Positions 8,388 to 17,144 of a DNA stretch of 56,266 bases are shown piece after piece. This DNA comes from Candidatus Aegiribacteria sp. (GTDB taxonomy: Bacteria > Fermentibacterota > Fermentibacteria > Fermentibacterales > JCC-6). The number at the start of each line of letters is the position of its first letter. The first letter of the stretch is position 1. The position numbers and the translations under genes are program-made. A model generated the notes under the pieces. That model worked only from the letters and a program-made list of their open reading frames with translations, did no database searches and was not told where the DNA came from. The stretch lies in the NCBI GenBank assembly GCA_013138965.1, contig WTBT01000077.1, forward strand, positions 1 through 56,266. Reading direction: 5' to 3'.

Positions 8388-9341
8388 ATGACAGACGTAT
8401 CAAACAAAATCAGGGAAGAGGCAGGAAAGCTTTTGGAAAAGGGCGAAGTCGATGTAATAATCGGCTTTGAGAAGGGGTCAATACCTCTTTCCGCAACCCC
8501 TTGCTTCATTAGAAATGAAGCGGATATTGAAAAGCTGATATGGAATGAATATTGCGGAAATAATCTGAGCCTGTACCTGTCGAAAGCCAGAGGCAAAATC
8601 GGTATCATCGCAAAAGGATGTGATACCCGCGCAATCGTTGAGCTTATAAAAGAAAAACAGGTTCAAAGAGAGCGGATCGTAATAATCGGCGTACCGTGCG
8701 AAGGGATGCTTGACAGAAAACGAATAATGATAAGGTGTCAGAGTAGAAATATTACAGGTATTGAAGATCAGGGCAGGCAGTTGTTGATTACGGGTGATTC
8801 TCTGAATGTAGCTGTTGAAAAAGATGAATTCTTTTATCCAGCCTGTCAGGTCTGCGCTAACAGGAATCCGGTTATGTGCGATGTATTTATTGGAAACACA
8901 ATCGAGGAACAGAAGACTGATGAGTTTACGGATGTAACTGATTTTAACGAAAAACCCTCTGAGGAAAGATGGGCGTACATCACTGACGAGATAGACAGGT
9001 GCATACGCTGTTATGCCTGTAGAAACGCCTGCCCGCTATGCTATTGTAAAGAGTGCTTTGTTGATGCTACACAACCACAATGGGTTGGCAAAACAATTGA
9101 GCAGAGTGATACGCTTTCATTTCATATTATGCGCTCTATTCACCTTGCCGGCAGGTGTATTGAGTGTGGCGCGTGCGAGCGGGCCTGCCCTGTGATGGTG
9201 GACATAAGAAAACTCAACAGAAAAATGTCTGCTGACGTTAAGAATATGTTTGGTTATAAAACCGGCCTGGATATAGATCAACCGGCTCCCCTGTCAGTAT
9301 TTAAGCCTGATGACTCAGAGGAGTTCATACTTGATATATAG
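8388..9341 (+). CDS. Fe-S subunit of the Flx-type module (F420-hydrogenase/Fdh beta-like)
   Basis: The 317-residue protein has an N-terminal alpha/beta domain with GIIAKGCDTRAIVELI and GVPCEGM, typical of F420-hydrogenase beta-like and formate-dehydrogenase beta-like subunits. The C-terminal part holds two 4Fe-4S clusters: CIRCYACRNACP followed by LCYCKEC, and CIECGACERACP. It corresponds to one of the two Fe-S proteins (FlxB or FlxC) of Flx-Hdr clusters; I cannot decide which. It probably conducts electrons from the flavin/NAD subunit toward FlxD and HdrA. Confidence 0.8.
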   Translation: MTDVSNKIREEAGKLLEKGEVDVIIGFEKGSIPLSATPCFIRNEADIEKLIWNEYCGNNLSLYLSKARGKIGIIAKGCDTRAIVELIKEKQVQRERIVIIGVPCEGMLDRKRIMIRCQSRNITGIEDQGRQLLITGDSLNVAVEKDEFFYPACQVCANRNPVMCDVFIGNTIEEQKTDEFTDVTDFNEKPSEERWAYITDEIDRCIRCYACRNACPLCYCKECFVDATQPQWVGKTIEQSDTLSFHIMRSIHLAGRCIECGACERACPVMVDIRKLNRKMSADVKNMFGYKTGLDIDQPAPLSVFKPDDSEEFILDI

Positions 9342-9358
9342 TATTATGGAATAGTATT

Positions 9359-10396
9359 ATGGATTATAGAATAATTAAAAAAAGTAAAATAACCGAATAT
9401 CTTAATAACCTGATCAATGAGTATGTAATATTTGCTCCAATCGAGAAAGATGATATCGTTCTCTATGACAGAATAAAATCCGGTGATGAGGTGATCCTTG
9501 ATTACTCCAATTCTGTGAATTCACCGAAAGAAGCTGTTATCCCTCAGCTGGAAACTTTGATATCCTGTAAAAATAACGAGGATATAACATGTGTGAAAGA
9601 ACATCTTGATGAACAAAAACGGTTTCTTCTCTTTGGAGCAAGGCCCTGTGACGCAAGAAGCCTGTTATTCCTTGATAAAGTTTTTAACGATGAAAAATGC
9701 AGAGATGTCTACTACATGAATAGAAGAAATGCGCTGACCATTATCTCACTTGGCTGCACTCGGCCGCAGGAAACCTGCTTCTGCACAACAACCGGAGGCA
9801 GCCCGTTCTCATCGGAAGGTTCAGATCTGCTGTTCGTTGATATTGGTGACGACTACATCATTCAGGTGATTACTGAAAAAGGCGCGGAGCTTGTTGAGAA
9901 GCTTGACCTTGAAAACACGCAAAATGACGAATTAACTAAAATGGACATAGTTATAAATAAGAGCAAGGCAAGGATAGAGCCCGAGATGGAGCTGAAGATA
10001 CTGAAAGATAAACTGGACAGCTCTTTTGAGGGATCAGCCTGGGAAATCCTTACCGAAAAATGTTTAAGCTGCGGCATATGCACCTATCATTGCCCTACGT
10101 GCCATTGCTTCGACATGATTGACGAGGAGACAAAGGGAAAAGTAGAGAGGATTCGCCTCTGGGATTCCTGTCAGTTTCCCCATTTCACCATGCAGACATC
10201 AGGATTCAATCCCAGACCGACGTATAAAGAAAGATACCGGCAGCGCATTATGCATAAATTCAGCTATTGCTTCGATAATTATAACATGGCTGGCTGCGTG
10301 GGGTGCGGGCGGTGTGTTTCGCAATGTCCTGTGAACCTGGATATTCGCCAGGTCTTAACTGCTTTTTATGGCAAGCATGAGGAAATCAGACTATGA
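9359..10396 (+). CDS. 4Fe-4S dicluster subunit (sulfhydrogenase beta / AsrA-like)
   Basis: The 345-residue protein has the N-terminal pattern LLFGARPCDARSLLFLDKVF, then SLGCTRPQETCFCTTTGG. Two C-terminal ferredoxin motifs follow: CLSCGICTYHCPTCHC and CVGCGRCVSQCPVNLD. This matches the beta subunit of cytoplasmic sulfhydrogenases, anaerobic sulfite reductase subunit A and FlxB/C-type proteins. The next gene starts in its stop codon (4-nt overlap) and encodes the matching flavin/NAD subunit, the usual pair. The role is electron relay, inferred from family and context. Confidence 0.82.
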   Translation: MDYRIIKKSKITEYLNNLINEYVIFAPIEKDDIVLYDRIKSGDEVILDYSNSVNSPKEAVIPQLETLISCKNNEDITCVKEHLDEQKRFLLFGARPCDARSLLFLDKVFNDEKCRDVYYMNRRNALTIISLGCTRPQETCFCTTTGGSPFSSEGSDLLFVDIGDDYIIQVITEKGAELVEKLDLENTQNDELTKMDIVINKSKARIEPEMELKILKDKLDSSFEGSAWEILTEKCLSCGICTYHCPTCHCFDMIDEETKGKVERIRLWDSCQFPHFTMQTSGFNPRPTYKERYRQRIMHKFSYCFDNYNMAGCVGCGRCVSQCPVNLDIRQVLTAFYGKHEEIRL

Positions 10397-11232
10397 AGAA
10401 CCTGTATCTCCCGATACCGATGAAAGTAGAAAATAATCATATTGAGACAGAGGACAGGAATATCAAGACCCTTACCCTCTCATTTCTCAATAATAAGGAT
10501 GAAGAAACCTTCAACTTCATACCGGGACAATTCGTTGAGCTGTCAGTATTGGGCGCCGGTGAAGCCCCTTTTGGCATCGCATCATCGCCGATGGATAAAA
10601 AACATCTCGACTTTTCAGTAAGCAGGGTGGGGCTTGTAACAACCGAGCTGCACAACCTTGACCCCGGAGATACGGTTGGCATGAGAGGGCCACTGGGAAA
10701 CGGATATCCTTTAGAAAAACTCCGGAATGGGAATGTTCTGATCATCGGCGGTGGATTTGGTTTCTCCACTCTGAGGGCTTTCACCAACTTCATCCTGCAT
10801 CCTCAAAACCGAAAGCAGTATAAAGATATAGCTGTCGTTTACGGAGCAAGAAATCCGGGGCTGCTGCTTTACAGGAATGAGCTGTCGGAATGGGAACAGC
10901 GCAGTGATGTTCAACTGCATGTAACAGTTGATAAAGGCGGTGAGAGCTGGGAAGGCAAAACAGGAGTGGTCCCTGTTATTGTTAAAGAACTCAGCATAGA
11001 TACAGATAATACCACGGCTCTGGTCTGCGGGCCGCCTGTAATGATTAAATTCACTCTGCCGGTACTTGCGGAAATGGGGCTTGCCCCGGAGCAGATATTT
11101 CTTTCTTTGGAAATGAAAATGAAATGCGGAATTGGTAAATGCGGGCGGTGCAATATAGGAAGTAAATATGTTTGCACTGACGGCCCGGTCTTCAACCTGG
11201 CGCAGTTGAATCTGTTGCCGCAGGAATATTGA
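10393..11232 (+). CDS. flxA: FAD/NAD(P)-binding diaphorase subunit (FlxA / sulfhydrogenase gamma-like)
   Basis: The 279-residue ferredoxin-NADP reductase-type protein has a flavin site APFGIASSP, a nucleotide-binding stretch NVLIIGGGFGFSTLRAF, TALVCGPPVMI, and a C-terminal 2Fe-2S motif CGIGKCGRCNIGSKYVC. This is the architecture of PyrK, AsrB and HydG. It would let the complex exchange electrons with NAD(P)H. ATG 10393 overlaps the previous stop (ATGA). The flxA name rests on the neighbourhood. Confidence 0.86.
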   Translation: MKNLYLPIPMKVENNHIETEDRNIKTLTLSFLNNKDEETFNFIPGQFVELSVLGAGEAPFGIASSPMDKKHLDFSVSRVGLVTTELHNLDPGDTVGMRGPLGNGYPLEKLRNGNVLIIGGGFGFSTLRAFTNFILHPQNRKQYKDIAVVYGARNPGLLLYRNELSEWEQRSDVQLHVTVDKGGESWEGKTGVVPVIVKELSIDTDNTTALVCGPPVMIKFTLPVLAEMGLAPEQIFLSLEMKMKCGIGKCGRCNIGSKYVCTDGPVFNLAQLNLLPQEY

Positions 11233-11235
11233 GAT

Positions 11236-11745
11236 ATGATTGACCTGACAAAGACAAATACCGGGCTATGGCGGGAAATAACAGATAACTGCGGTGATAT
11301 CAGGAAATGCTTCAACTGCAACACCTGCGTTGCAGGCTGCCCGGCAGCTGAAGGTGACCCGCCGCTTTTCATACGCAATCTGGTGCGGAAGGTTCTTCTC
11401 GGGCTTGAGGACGAACTTCTTGAAGATGAAACACCCTGGCTCTGTGTTACCTGCTCTGCCTGTGAAGAGATGTGCCCGATGGGAGTACACCCATTTGAAG
11501 TATGTCTTGATATAAGAAGGTGGCAGAGTAAAAACGACGAAACGTACATTCCCGCGGCAACAGCGGAAATATTTGAAACCGGTCATACCCAGGCAGTAGG
11601 GCAGGTTCAGGAAAAAAGGAAAGCAGTGGGGCTGGAGGCGGTGCCTCCTACGATTATTAAATTTCCTGAATTATTGAAGATATTTCAGGAGATGCTCAGA
11701 AATACTGATATTGTCAGAGAAAACGATTATATGTTCAGGAGCTGA
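11236..11745 (+). CDS. hdrC: HdrC-like 4Fe-4S subunit
   Basis: The 169-residue protein has two HdrC cluster motifs, CFNCNTCVAGCPAAEGDPP and CVTCSACEEMCPMGVHPFE, at the usual spacing. HdrC carries electrons from HdrA to HdrB. It begins 3 nt after the flavin subunit and ends 3 nt before hdrB, so all are one transcription unit. Confidence 0.92.
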   Translation: MIDLTKTNTGLWREITDNCGDIRKCFNCNTCVAGCPAAEGDPPLFIRNLVRKVLLGLEDELLEDETPWLCVTCSACEEMCPMGVHPFEVCLDIRRWQSKNDETYIPAATAEIFETGHTQAVGQVQEKRKAVGLEAVPPTIIKFPELLKIFQEMLRNTDIVRENDYMFRS

Positions 11746-11748
11746 TTT

Positions 11749-12642
11749 ATGAAATATGGCTTATTCCTCGGCTGTAATGTTCCGGCAGTAAGGCCTGATG
11801 TCGAGCGTGCGATCAGATTGACCATGCCGGTGCTGGGAGCGGATCTGGTTGACCTGGAAGGAAGCGCGTGTTGCCCCGCTTTCGGTTCATTCCCCTCTGC
11901 GGATGAGACAGCAAGCCTTGCGATCAGCGCATGGAACTTCTGCATTGCTGAAGAAGCAGAAGTCGATCTTGTCACCGAATGCGGCTCCTGCTACAGCTCA
12001 CTGAGAATAGCAAGAAGCAAACTTCTGGAAAGTGAAGAGAAAAGGGAACAGGTTAACAGATTGCTTGAGCCAACCGGAAAACAATTCCGTGGGACTGTTA
12101 AAGTACGCCATATGCTCGACGTCCTGTTCAACGATATCGGCCCGGAGAAGATCAGAGAATCTATTAAATATCCCCTTGAAAATATTAGCGCGATAGTTCA
12201 ATACCCGTGCCACACTCTCTTTCCAAGCGAGATCGTCGGATTTGACAGCCTTTCCGGACGGCCACGCATGTTTCAGAAACTTGTCGAAGCTCTGGGAGCC
12301 TCTGTTCAAACCTATAGCAGGGAACTTCAATGCTGTGGCGGGGCCGGAGGTTTCGTAAAAGGAAGTTTCGCTGATGCATCGGAATTTGCTTTTAAAAAAT
12401 TGAGAGCTATCAAAAAAGAAACAGATGCTGAGTTTATTGTAGCTTCTTGTATAACCTGCCTTCAGCATTTGGACAGGATGCAGGATGAATTGAATAAGAA
12501 GAATAATGACAACGCTTATTCTCTCCCTGTCTTCGATTACAATCAGATATTAGCTGTCTGTATGGATTTTAACCCCGGGGAAGTAGCTTCCATCTCAACT
12601 ATTTCAAGAGATGAATTCATTAGAAATATTAGAAAGAAGTGA
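11749..12642 (+). CDS. hdrB: HdrB-like CCG-domain subunit
   Basis: The 297-residue protein has two cysteine-rich CCG domains. The first is exact: Cys9, Cys41-Cys42 and Cys78-x2-Cys81 (CX31CCX35CXXC). The second includes YPCHTLF, QCCGGAGGF and SCITC. These hold the noncubane 4Fe-4S clusters that reduce a disulfide in HdrB. With dsrC immediately downstream on the other strand, the natural substrate may be the DsrC disulfide or a small-molecule disulfide, as proposed for Hdr-Flx in sulfate reducers; that is inference. Confidence 0.93.
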   Translation: MKYGLFLGCNVPAVRPDVERAIRLTMPVLGADLVDLEGSACCPAFGSFPSADETASLAISAWNFCIAEEAEVDLVTECGSCYSSLRIARSKLLESEEKREQVNRLLEPTGKQFRGTVKVRHMLDVLFNDIGPEKIRESIKYPLENISAIVQYPCHTLFPSEIVGFDSLSGRPRMFQKLVEALGASVQTYSRELQCCGGAGGFVKGSFADASEFAFKKLRAIKKETDAEFIVASCITCLQHLDRMQDELNKKNNDNAYSLPVFDYNQILAVCMDFNPGEVASISTISRDEFIRNIRKK

Positions 12643-12652
12643 TTCTATCATT

Positions 12653-12686
12653 AATTTAAGCCCGGACAAATACCCGGGCTTAAATT
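12653..12686. terminator. bidirectional hairpin between hdrB and dsrC
   Basis: A perfect 13-bp inverted repeat (AATTTAAGCCCGG, 8-nt loop, CCGGGCTTAAATT) lies 10 nt after the hdrB stop and 35 nt from the dsrC stop on the other strand. The outer A/T part supplies a U-tract in both directions, so it can end both converging transcripts. Confidence 0.85.
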
Positions 12687-12721
12687 CTGAACACTCTTTT
12701 AAATCAATTTAACACTGAATA

Positions 12722-13039
12722 CTACACACACCCATCAGGCTTTGGAAGGCCTGCTATTTTGCATGCGCCTCTTGCCGGTCCCATCGGGAAAAGGCCATAA
12801 ATCTCACGCAATTTGAGGCCGGTATTTTTGCATATCTTACGCACCGGAGGAGCCATATCAGTCTCTTTCCAGTGGTCTCTTATCAGATTTATTGTTTCCC
12901 AGTGTTTTTCAGTCAATTCCCCTGTGCCGTCAAGTTTCGCAAACTCAGCTGCCACCTCTTCATCCCAGACCTCAGGCTGCTGTAAGAATCCGTCTCCGTC
13001 AACGTTCAGCTCTTTGCCATTTACATTAACAATTCCCAT
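12722..13039 (-). CDS. dsrC: DsrC, sulfur-carrier protein with both redox cysteines
   Basis: The 105-residue protein is a full DsrC rather than TusE/RspA. It has both C-terminal cysteines, Cys93 and Cys104, in CX10C with Cys104 penultimate, plus the DsrC segment GELTEKHWETINLIRDHW and the C-terminal arm. DsrC carries sulfur as a trisulfide from DsrAB or other donors and is re-reduced by Hdr/Dsr membrane or soluble complexes. No dsrAB or other sulfite reductase gene is in this window. It converges with hdrB across a shared terminator. Confidence 0.93.
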   Translation of the reverse strand: MGIVNVNGKELNVDGDGFLQQPEVWDEEVAAEFAKLDGTGELTEKHWETINLIRDHWKETDMAPPVRKICKNTGLKLREIYGLFPMGPARGACKIAGLPKPDGCV

Positions 13040-13186
13040 ACTCTCAAATCCTTTGCTGTTGAAACCATAACCCGAATAGAATTATTAGACTTAACCGGAA
13101 AAGTATACTATTGAAGGCTGTAGATACAGGTTTTAATACTACTCGTTCACGATTACCCGTTTGTAAGCTTATATAAGCTGGGGAAG

Positions 13187-14350
13187 TCATGTTTTCTTGA
13201 TAGATGCAATCTCCCGAACCGCTTCAATAGCCTTATCAATGTGTTCTTCCGTATTGAAGGGGCCGACGCTGAACCTGACGGTTCCATGCATTTTATCGGT
13301 TCCCAACTGTACATGAACCAGCGGAGCGCACTGTAATCCTGTACGGGTCGCAATATTATAATCAACATCAAGCATGGTTCCCGCGTCTCCCGCGACCCAG
13401 CCTTCGATATTTATGCTGAGAACGGCGTTCTGGTTCTCGGTATCATCAGCGCAATAGGTAGTAACGCCGTCAATTTCCTGAAAACTTCTCCGCAGTTTGT
13501 CCCACAAAGCCAGTTCTTTATTATGAATCTTTTCCATTCCCTCTCTCTGAACCCATTTCACACCAGCGTTAAGCCCGGCGACACCAACGGTATTCAAGGT
13601 TCCGGCTTCCATCCTGTAAGGGAATTCCTCAAGGTGAAAGGGGTAAGCGGAGCGAACGCCGGTTCCTCCAAATCGTGTGCCTTTTATAGGCACATCCTCG
13701 CCAATGTAAGACCCGCCGATACCGGTCGGGCCCATGAGACACTTGTGACCGGTAAATACAAGTATGTCAATATTCATCGCCTCAACATCAATGGGAACAG
13801 CTCCGGCGCTCTGGCTTGCGTCCACGGCAAAACAGATGCCTGCTTCCCTGCAGTATTTGCCGATCTCCGTAATCGGTTGAACCGTACCAATAATATTTGA
13901 TGCATGGTTTATGATCACGAGAGTCGTGTTCTTTTTGAAAGCCTTCTTAACATCATCGGGATCGATATATCCTTTGTCATCAAACGGTATATAGGTCAGC
14001 TCAATCTCTCCGTCATGCATTTTATGATACAGTGGGCGCAGCACAGAGTTATGCTCAACATTACTGGTGATAACATGATCTCCTTTTGAAACCATCCCCT
14101 GAATTATCATGTTGAGGGAATCAGTAGCATTATAGCTGAATGTCAAGTGATTCGGATTTGTGCCATTGAATAATTTCGTTAACATTTTACGTGTAGAGTG
14201 AACAACTTCCTCAGCTTCAAGAGCTTTATCAAACCCGGAGCGTCCTGGATTCACTCCGTGTGACTGATAAAACTCCTTCATATAATCGTAAACCTCCTGG
14301 GGTTTTGGATAACTGGTGGCAGAATTATCCAGATATATTAATCCGTCCAT
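13187..14350 (-). CDS. class V aminotransferase, cysteine desulfurase family
   Basis: The 387-residue PLP enzyme contains YLDNSATSYPKPQ, NVEHNSVLRP, FAVDASQSAGAVP, the PLP lysine in FTGHKCLMGPTG, RFGGTG, EAGTLN and RTGLQCAPL, whose cysteine is the likely persulfide-carrying residue. It fits the EF2568-type cysteine desulfurase family, which supplies sulfur or selenium from cysteine or selenocysteine. ATG 14350 is preferred over GTG 14356, since GGAAGGAG ends just upstream. It is about 150 nt downstream of dsrC on the same strand; sulfur donation to DsrC or selenium supply to SelD (35.8 kb) are both possible and unproven. Confidence 0.85.
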   Translation of the reverse strand: MDGLIYLDNSATSYPKPQEVYDYMKEFYQSHGVNPGRSGFDKALEAEEVVHSTRKMLTKLFNGTNPNHLTFSYNATDSLNMIIQGMVSKGDHVITSNVEHNSVLRPLYHKMHDGEIELTYIPFDDKGYIDPDDVKKAFKKNTTLVIINHASNIIGTVQPITEIGKYCREAGICFAVDASQSAGAVPIDVEAMNIDILVFTGHKCLMGPTGIGGSYIGEDVPIKGTRFGGTGVRSAYPFHLEEFPYRMEAGTLNTVGVAGLNAGVKWVQREGMEKIHNKELALWDKLRRSFQEIDGVTTYCADDTENQNAVLSINIEGWVAGDAGTMLDVDYNIATRTGLQCAPLVHVQLGTDKMHGTVRFSVGPFNTEEHIDKAIEAVREIASIKKT

Positions 14351-14627
14351 TCTCACTCCTTCCAGGTAATTGAAAAGTATTAAATTCTGTTATTTTGATA
14401 CACTTTGATTCTATATACTGGCTTGCGTATGCACAAGACCCGGCTGACGAGTTTGTGCAGGGCCGAAAAAGACTCTGCTGTATCAGGCTACCTTGAAGCA
14501 AACATAGCAACTGACCTGCCAATAGTAAACTGGTTTTCAGAAGGCAAAACGGCTCTTCAGAGCCCCTGCTGCGTTACTGATTCAATTACACAGCGTTGCT
14601 ATGCGCATTCATCAGTGCCTTGGAGGT

Positions 14628-14777
14628 TGTCCGATAATGGGCATTGAGCAGAAGAGCCTCATAGCTGAGATAGAATGATTACAGATTTGAGGAGAATACT
14701 GGAATGTATTTGACGATAATATGTGGTCATTATAGCCAGATATGTGGTTCCTTATGCCGATGCTGCATTCTCGGACA
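14628..14777. mobile_element. 150-bp MITE-like repeat, copy 1
   Basis: The element is bounded by imperfect 12-nt terminal inverted repeats, TGTCCGATAATG and CATTCTCGGACA (11 of 12 match). Its interior closely matches the copy at 38735-38882, in the same orientation. It has no coding capacity. It lies in the 14351-14885 gap, whose remaining parts (14351-14627 and 14778-14885) show no convincing gene. Non-autonomous transposon origin is inferred from size, TIRs and copy number. Confidence 0.7.
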
Positions 14778-14885
14778 GCCTTCCAGGTTCGATACTGAGT
14801 GAAGGAAGCATTGTTGAAGAACAGGGATTTACTCGGAATAGATGAGTATTCAACTGAAAGTCATTTAAGGAATTGATGAACGACT

Positions 14886-16100
14886 ATGAATTCGCTAAAA
14901 AATACAGACGCCCCGAACATCGGGAATATTCGAGAGATCTCACTTCATAAAACCGACGTTCTAGGTGTAACATTGTTTGATCTCGACTGCTTTTCATCAG
15001 GTATTATGCCAGGAATGATCGTAGATGAGGATGGTCTGGGAACTTCAGCGATCACCAGCTTTACAATAGCGGTGAATATCGGACGAATGTTCGATATCGC
15101 AGAGGCAGAGTCTATTCTCGTAGAGTATTCAAATCGCATTGTCATAATCACTCCTTTCGCCTTTGATTCTCTTATTCTGGTGATTCTTGCGCGGAGGACA
15201 GCTTCACTGTGGAATCTCAGGCGGAAAATCAATAAGCTGATTGCTGTTATCGATGAGGTTCTCGATACTGATACCGCTTGGAAGCAGAAAATAGATGATC
15301 CGGCATCTCAGCGACTGACCTGTAACGTCATTAGGCCAGCATTATCGCTGATCTGCTTGTCCGGTGTTTCGATGCAGCGGATATTACTTCTGTTCCAGGG
15401 CTTTCTCAGAGATTTCGGTTATCCTGAGCAATTGCTCGAAGCCGATGCAAAACGTCGTCAGATGATTGAGCATCTAAGATGTGCATGTGCAGGCATATGC
15501 GACGGTGACAGTATTGAGTTTGTTTCTCGCATTTGCGAAGCAGAAGGTATTCCCCGCATAGAGCATTTCCTCGGAAAAGGTTTTTGGGGCGCGGTATATA
15601 TGTTAACGAATAACACAGTTCTCAAGATAACCAGAGACGAAAAGGAGGCTCGAACCTCCGCCTCGATCATTGGTAAACACAACAGCTGCATAGTGGATAT
15701 CTTCCAAGTGTATAGACTGTCCATATGCAGATTGAGGACACCGTATTACTTTATAGTGCGGGAGAACATAGATACTCATGGGATGCTTGGTGACGAAGAT
15801 GCCGAACTGCTTGAGTTAACGCAGCAGATTATGTCGGAATCGTATAAGGAGCAGCGGATCGAACCCTTTGAAGAGAGAAAGGGAAGCCTTGGAAAAAACA
15901 GATGCCGGCATCTGCGCGAGAAGGCTGGTATCGCAGCGATGAAGATCATGCGGGAGTTAAAGAACAACAGCATTGTCTTCAACGATTTTCATAAGGATAA
16001 CATAGGCGTCAAGAATGGGCAATTCTGTATATTCGATTTATCTCTCAGTGAGGGTCAACCCGTTTCGATGGATGAGATTGAGATCGATCTGAATTTGTAG
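14886..16100 (+). CDS. Roadblock/LC7-like domain fused to a protein-kinase-like domain
   Basis: In the 404-residue protein, residues about 35-125 have the Roadblock/LC7 pattern: GIMPGMIVDEDG, then a helix, then ILVEYSNRIVIITPF, LILVILARR and an R-rich closing helix. The C-terminal half is a kinase-like fold: glycine loop GKGFWGAVY from Gly230, the lysine of VLKITRD, a catalytic Asp367 in FNDFHKDNIG with its Asn, and the metal Asp384 in IFDLSLSEG. HRD-type His is replaced by Phe, as in some small-molecule or atypical kinases. It may couple a GTPase-regulating module to phosphotransfer. Substrate unknown. ATG 14886 has only a distant AAGGA. Confidence 0.65.
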   Translation: MNSLKNTDAPNIGNIREISLHKTDVLGVTLFDLDCFSSGIMPGMIVDEDGLGTSAITSFTIAVNIGRMFDIAEAESILVEYSNRIVIITPFAFDSLILVILARRTASLWNLRRKINKLIAVIDEVLDTDTAWKQKIDDPASQRLTCNVIRPALSLICLSGVSMQRILLLFQGFLRDFGYPEQLLEADAKRRQMIEHLRCACAGICDGDSIEFVSRICEAEGIPRIEHFLGKGFWGAVYMLTNNTVLKITRDEKEARTSASIIGKHNSCIVDIFQVYRLSICRLRTPYYFIVRENIDTHGMLGDEDAELLELTQQIMSESYKEQRIEPFEERKGSLGKNRCRHLREKAGIAAMKIMRELKNNSIVFNDFHKDNIGVKNGQFCIFDLSLSEGQPVSMDEIEIDLNL

Positions 16101-16255
16101 TATGAGCTACCAAGATATCGTCGCCATCTCCAATTGCGGTTTGCCGGGAAAGCATAGCTTCCAGGTTCTTCAACTTCACTTTCGGAGGATGGATAATAGA
16201 CAGAAAGCCGCATACGGCGTATTGATGGGCTAATATCTTAAGAACGAGGTACTTC

Positions 16256-16693
16256 TTACCTGGGAGTCGCTGTCTCGAAGCAGATCCTGGTTCCTTCATC
16301 TCTCGACACCAGTTCAATCTTAGCCCTTATACCCGTAAGCCTGAAGAACGTTTCCTCTACCAGTCCGAAACCGAAATAGCAGATGGCCTGTTTTCCGCAG
16401 GGCTGACCACTGGCTTCAACAAACGCGGAGAAGGCGCAATCCCTGAATTCAATCACACCCGAACTCGGATCATCACCGGGGATCATCTTGAAATCGCCAA
16501 ATCCTCCGAGTTCCGAAACTCCATTAGCCATGATCTCACCAGCCTCTTGCACCGATTTGCCGGATGGAAGATCGGGCCAGATACGTAGCGATGCCTGTCT
16601 GCCCGCCTTGCGCATAACGGCCGCAGCAGATGTTCCAAGAACAGAGGTAATTGCGGCAGATATCTCCGCAATGATCATATCTTTATTATCCAT
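16256..16693 (-). CDS. V4R-like small ligand-binding protein
   Basis: The 145-residue protein begins at ATG 16693, behind a clear AAGGAGG. The frame extends upstream to 16750, but the extra residues lack a signal. The second half, with CGKQAICYFGFGLVEETFFRLTG and then a C-terminal strand with Cys, resembles the V4R (4-vinyl reductase/hydrocarbon-binding) fold, where the C-terminal cysteines can bind metal or ligand. It converges with the Roadblock-kinase gene, with about 155 nt between stops. V4R and Roadblock proteins often share neighbourhoods in signalling loci; function is unknown. Confidence 0.5.
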   Translation of the reverse strand: MDNKDMIIAEISAAITSVLGTSAAAVMRKAGRQASLRIWPDLPSGKSVQEAGEIMANGVSELGGFGDFKMIPGDDPSSGVIEFRDCAFSAFVEASGQPCGKQAICYFGFGLVEETFFRLTGIRAKIELVSRDEGTRICFETATPR

Positions 16694-17144
16694 GATTCCT
16701 CCTTCAAATTGGAAACTGAATTTCATAAATATCATTAGTTTGAATGACATTCATTTCCCACAAGAAGACTATGTAAAGATCAGGCTTTGATGGCAACAGC
16801 GAATATTCCCCTCGAACTGACTTCTGGCATGATACAGCTCGAAGACCGGAACGTGGCAACTCCTGTAACTGATTCAATCATAAACACCAGATTAGATCAT
16901 TTTCTGGAATAGCCAGGAGTAGCGTTAACGCATTCCCGGGCGCATCGTCAGCGGTGCGTAAACATTATTCGATGGATGTTATTGAATTAAAAGCTATGGC
17001 AATATTGACCTGTACAGAATGTTTCTGCAAGTTATCGTAATTGTCATGCGTTTTCAAGGAACTGACATATAAGGAGGTTACAGTGTGATAATAGTGTGCG
17101 ACTGCAGGATGTAGTGAATAACCCCACCAATCAAGGAGAGAAAA
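16694..17144 (+). other. 450-nt gap before the ABC transporter operon
   Basis: No secure gene is visible. A 40-codon frame at 16789-16911 reads like protein (MATANIPLELTSGMIQLEDR...) but lacks a good ribosome site. A strong AAGGAGG at 17071-17077 is followed only by GTG TGA. The 3' part is the likely promoter and leader of the transporter operon; I see no recognisable riboswitch. Confidence 0.3.

Noticed and set aside
17071-17090. Strong AAGGAGG followed by GTG TGA TAA as a gene start or Sec site
   Set aside because: Three stop codons follow within a few bases and no hairpin or open frame continues.
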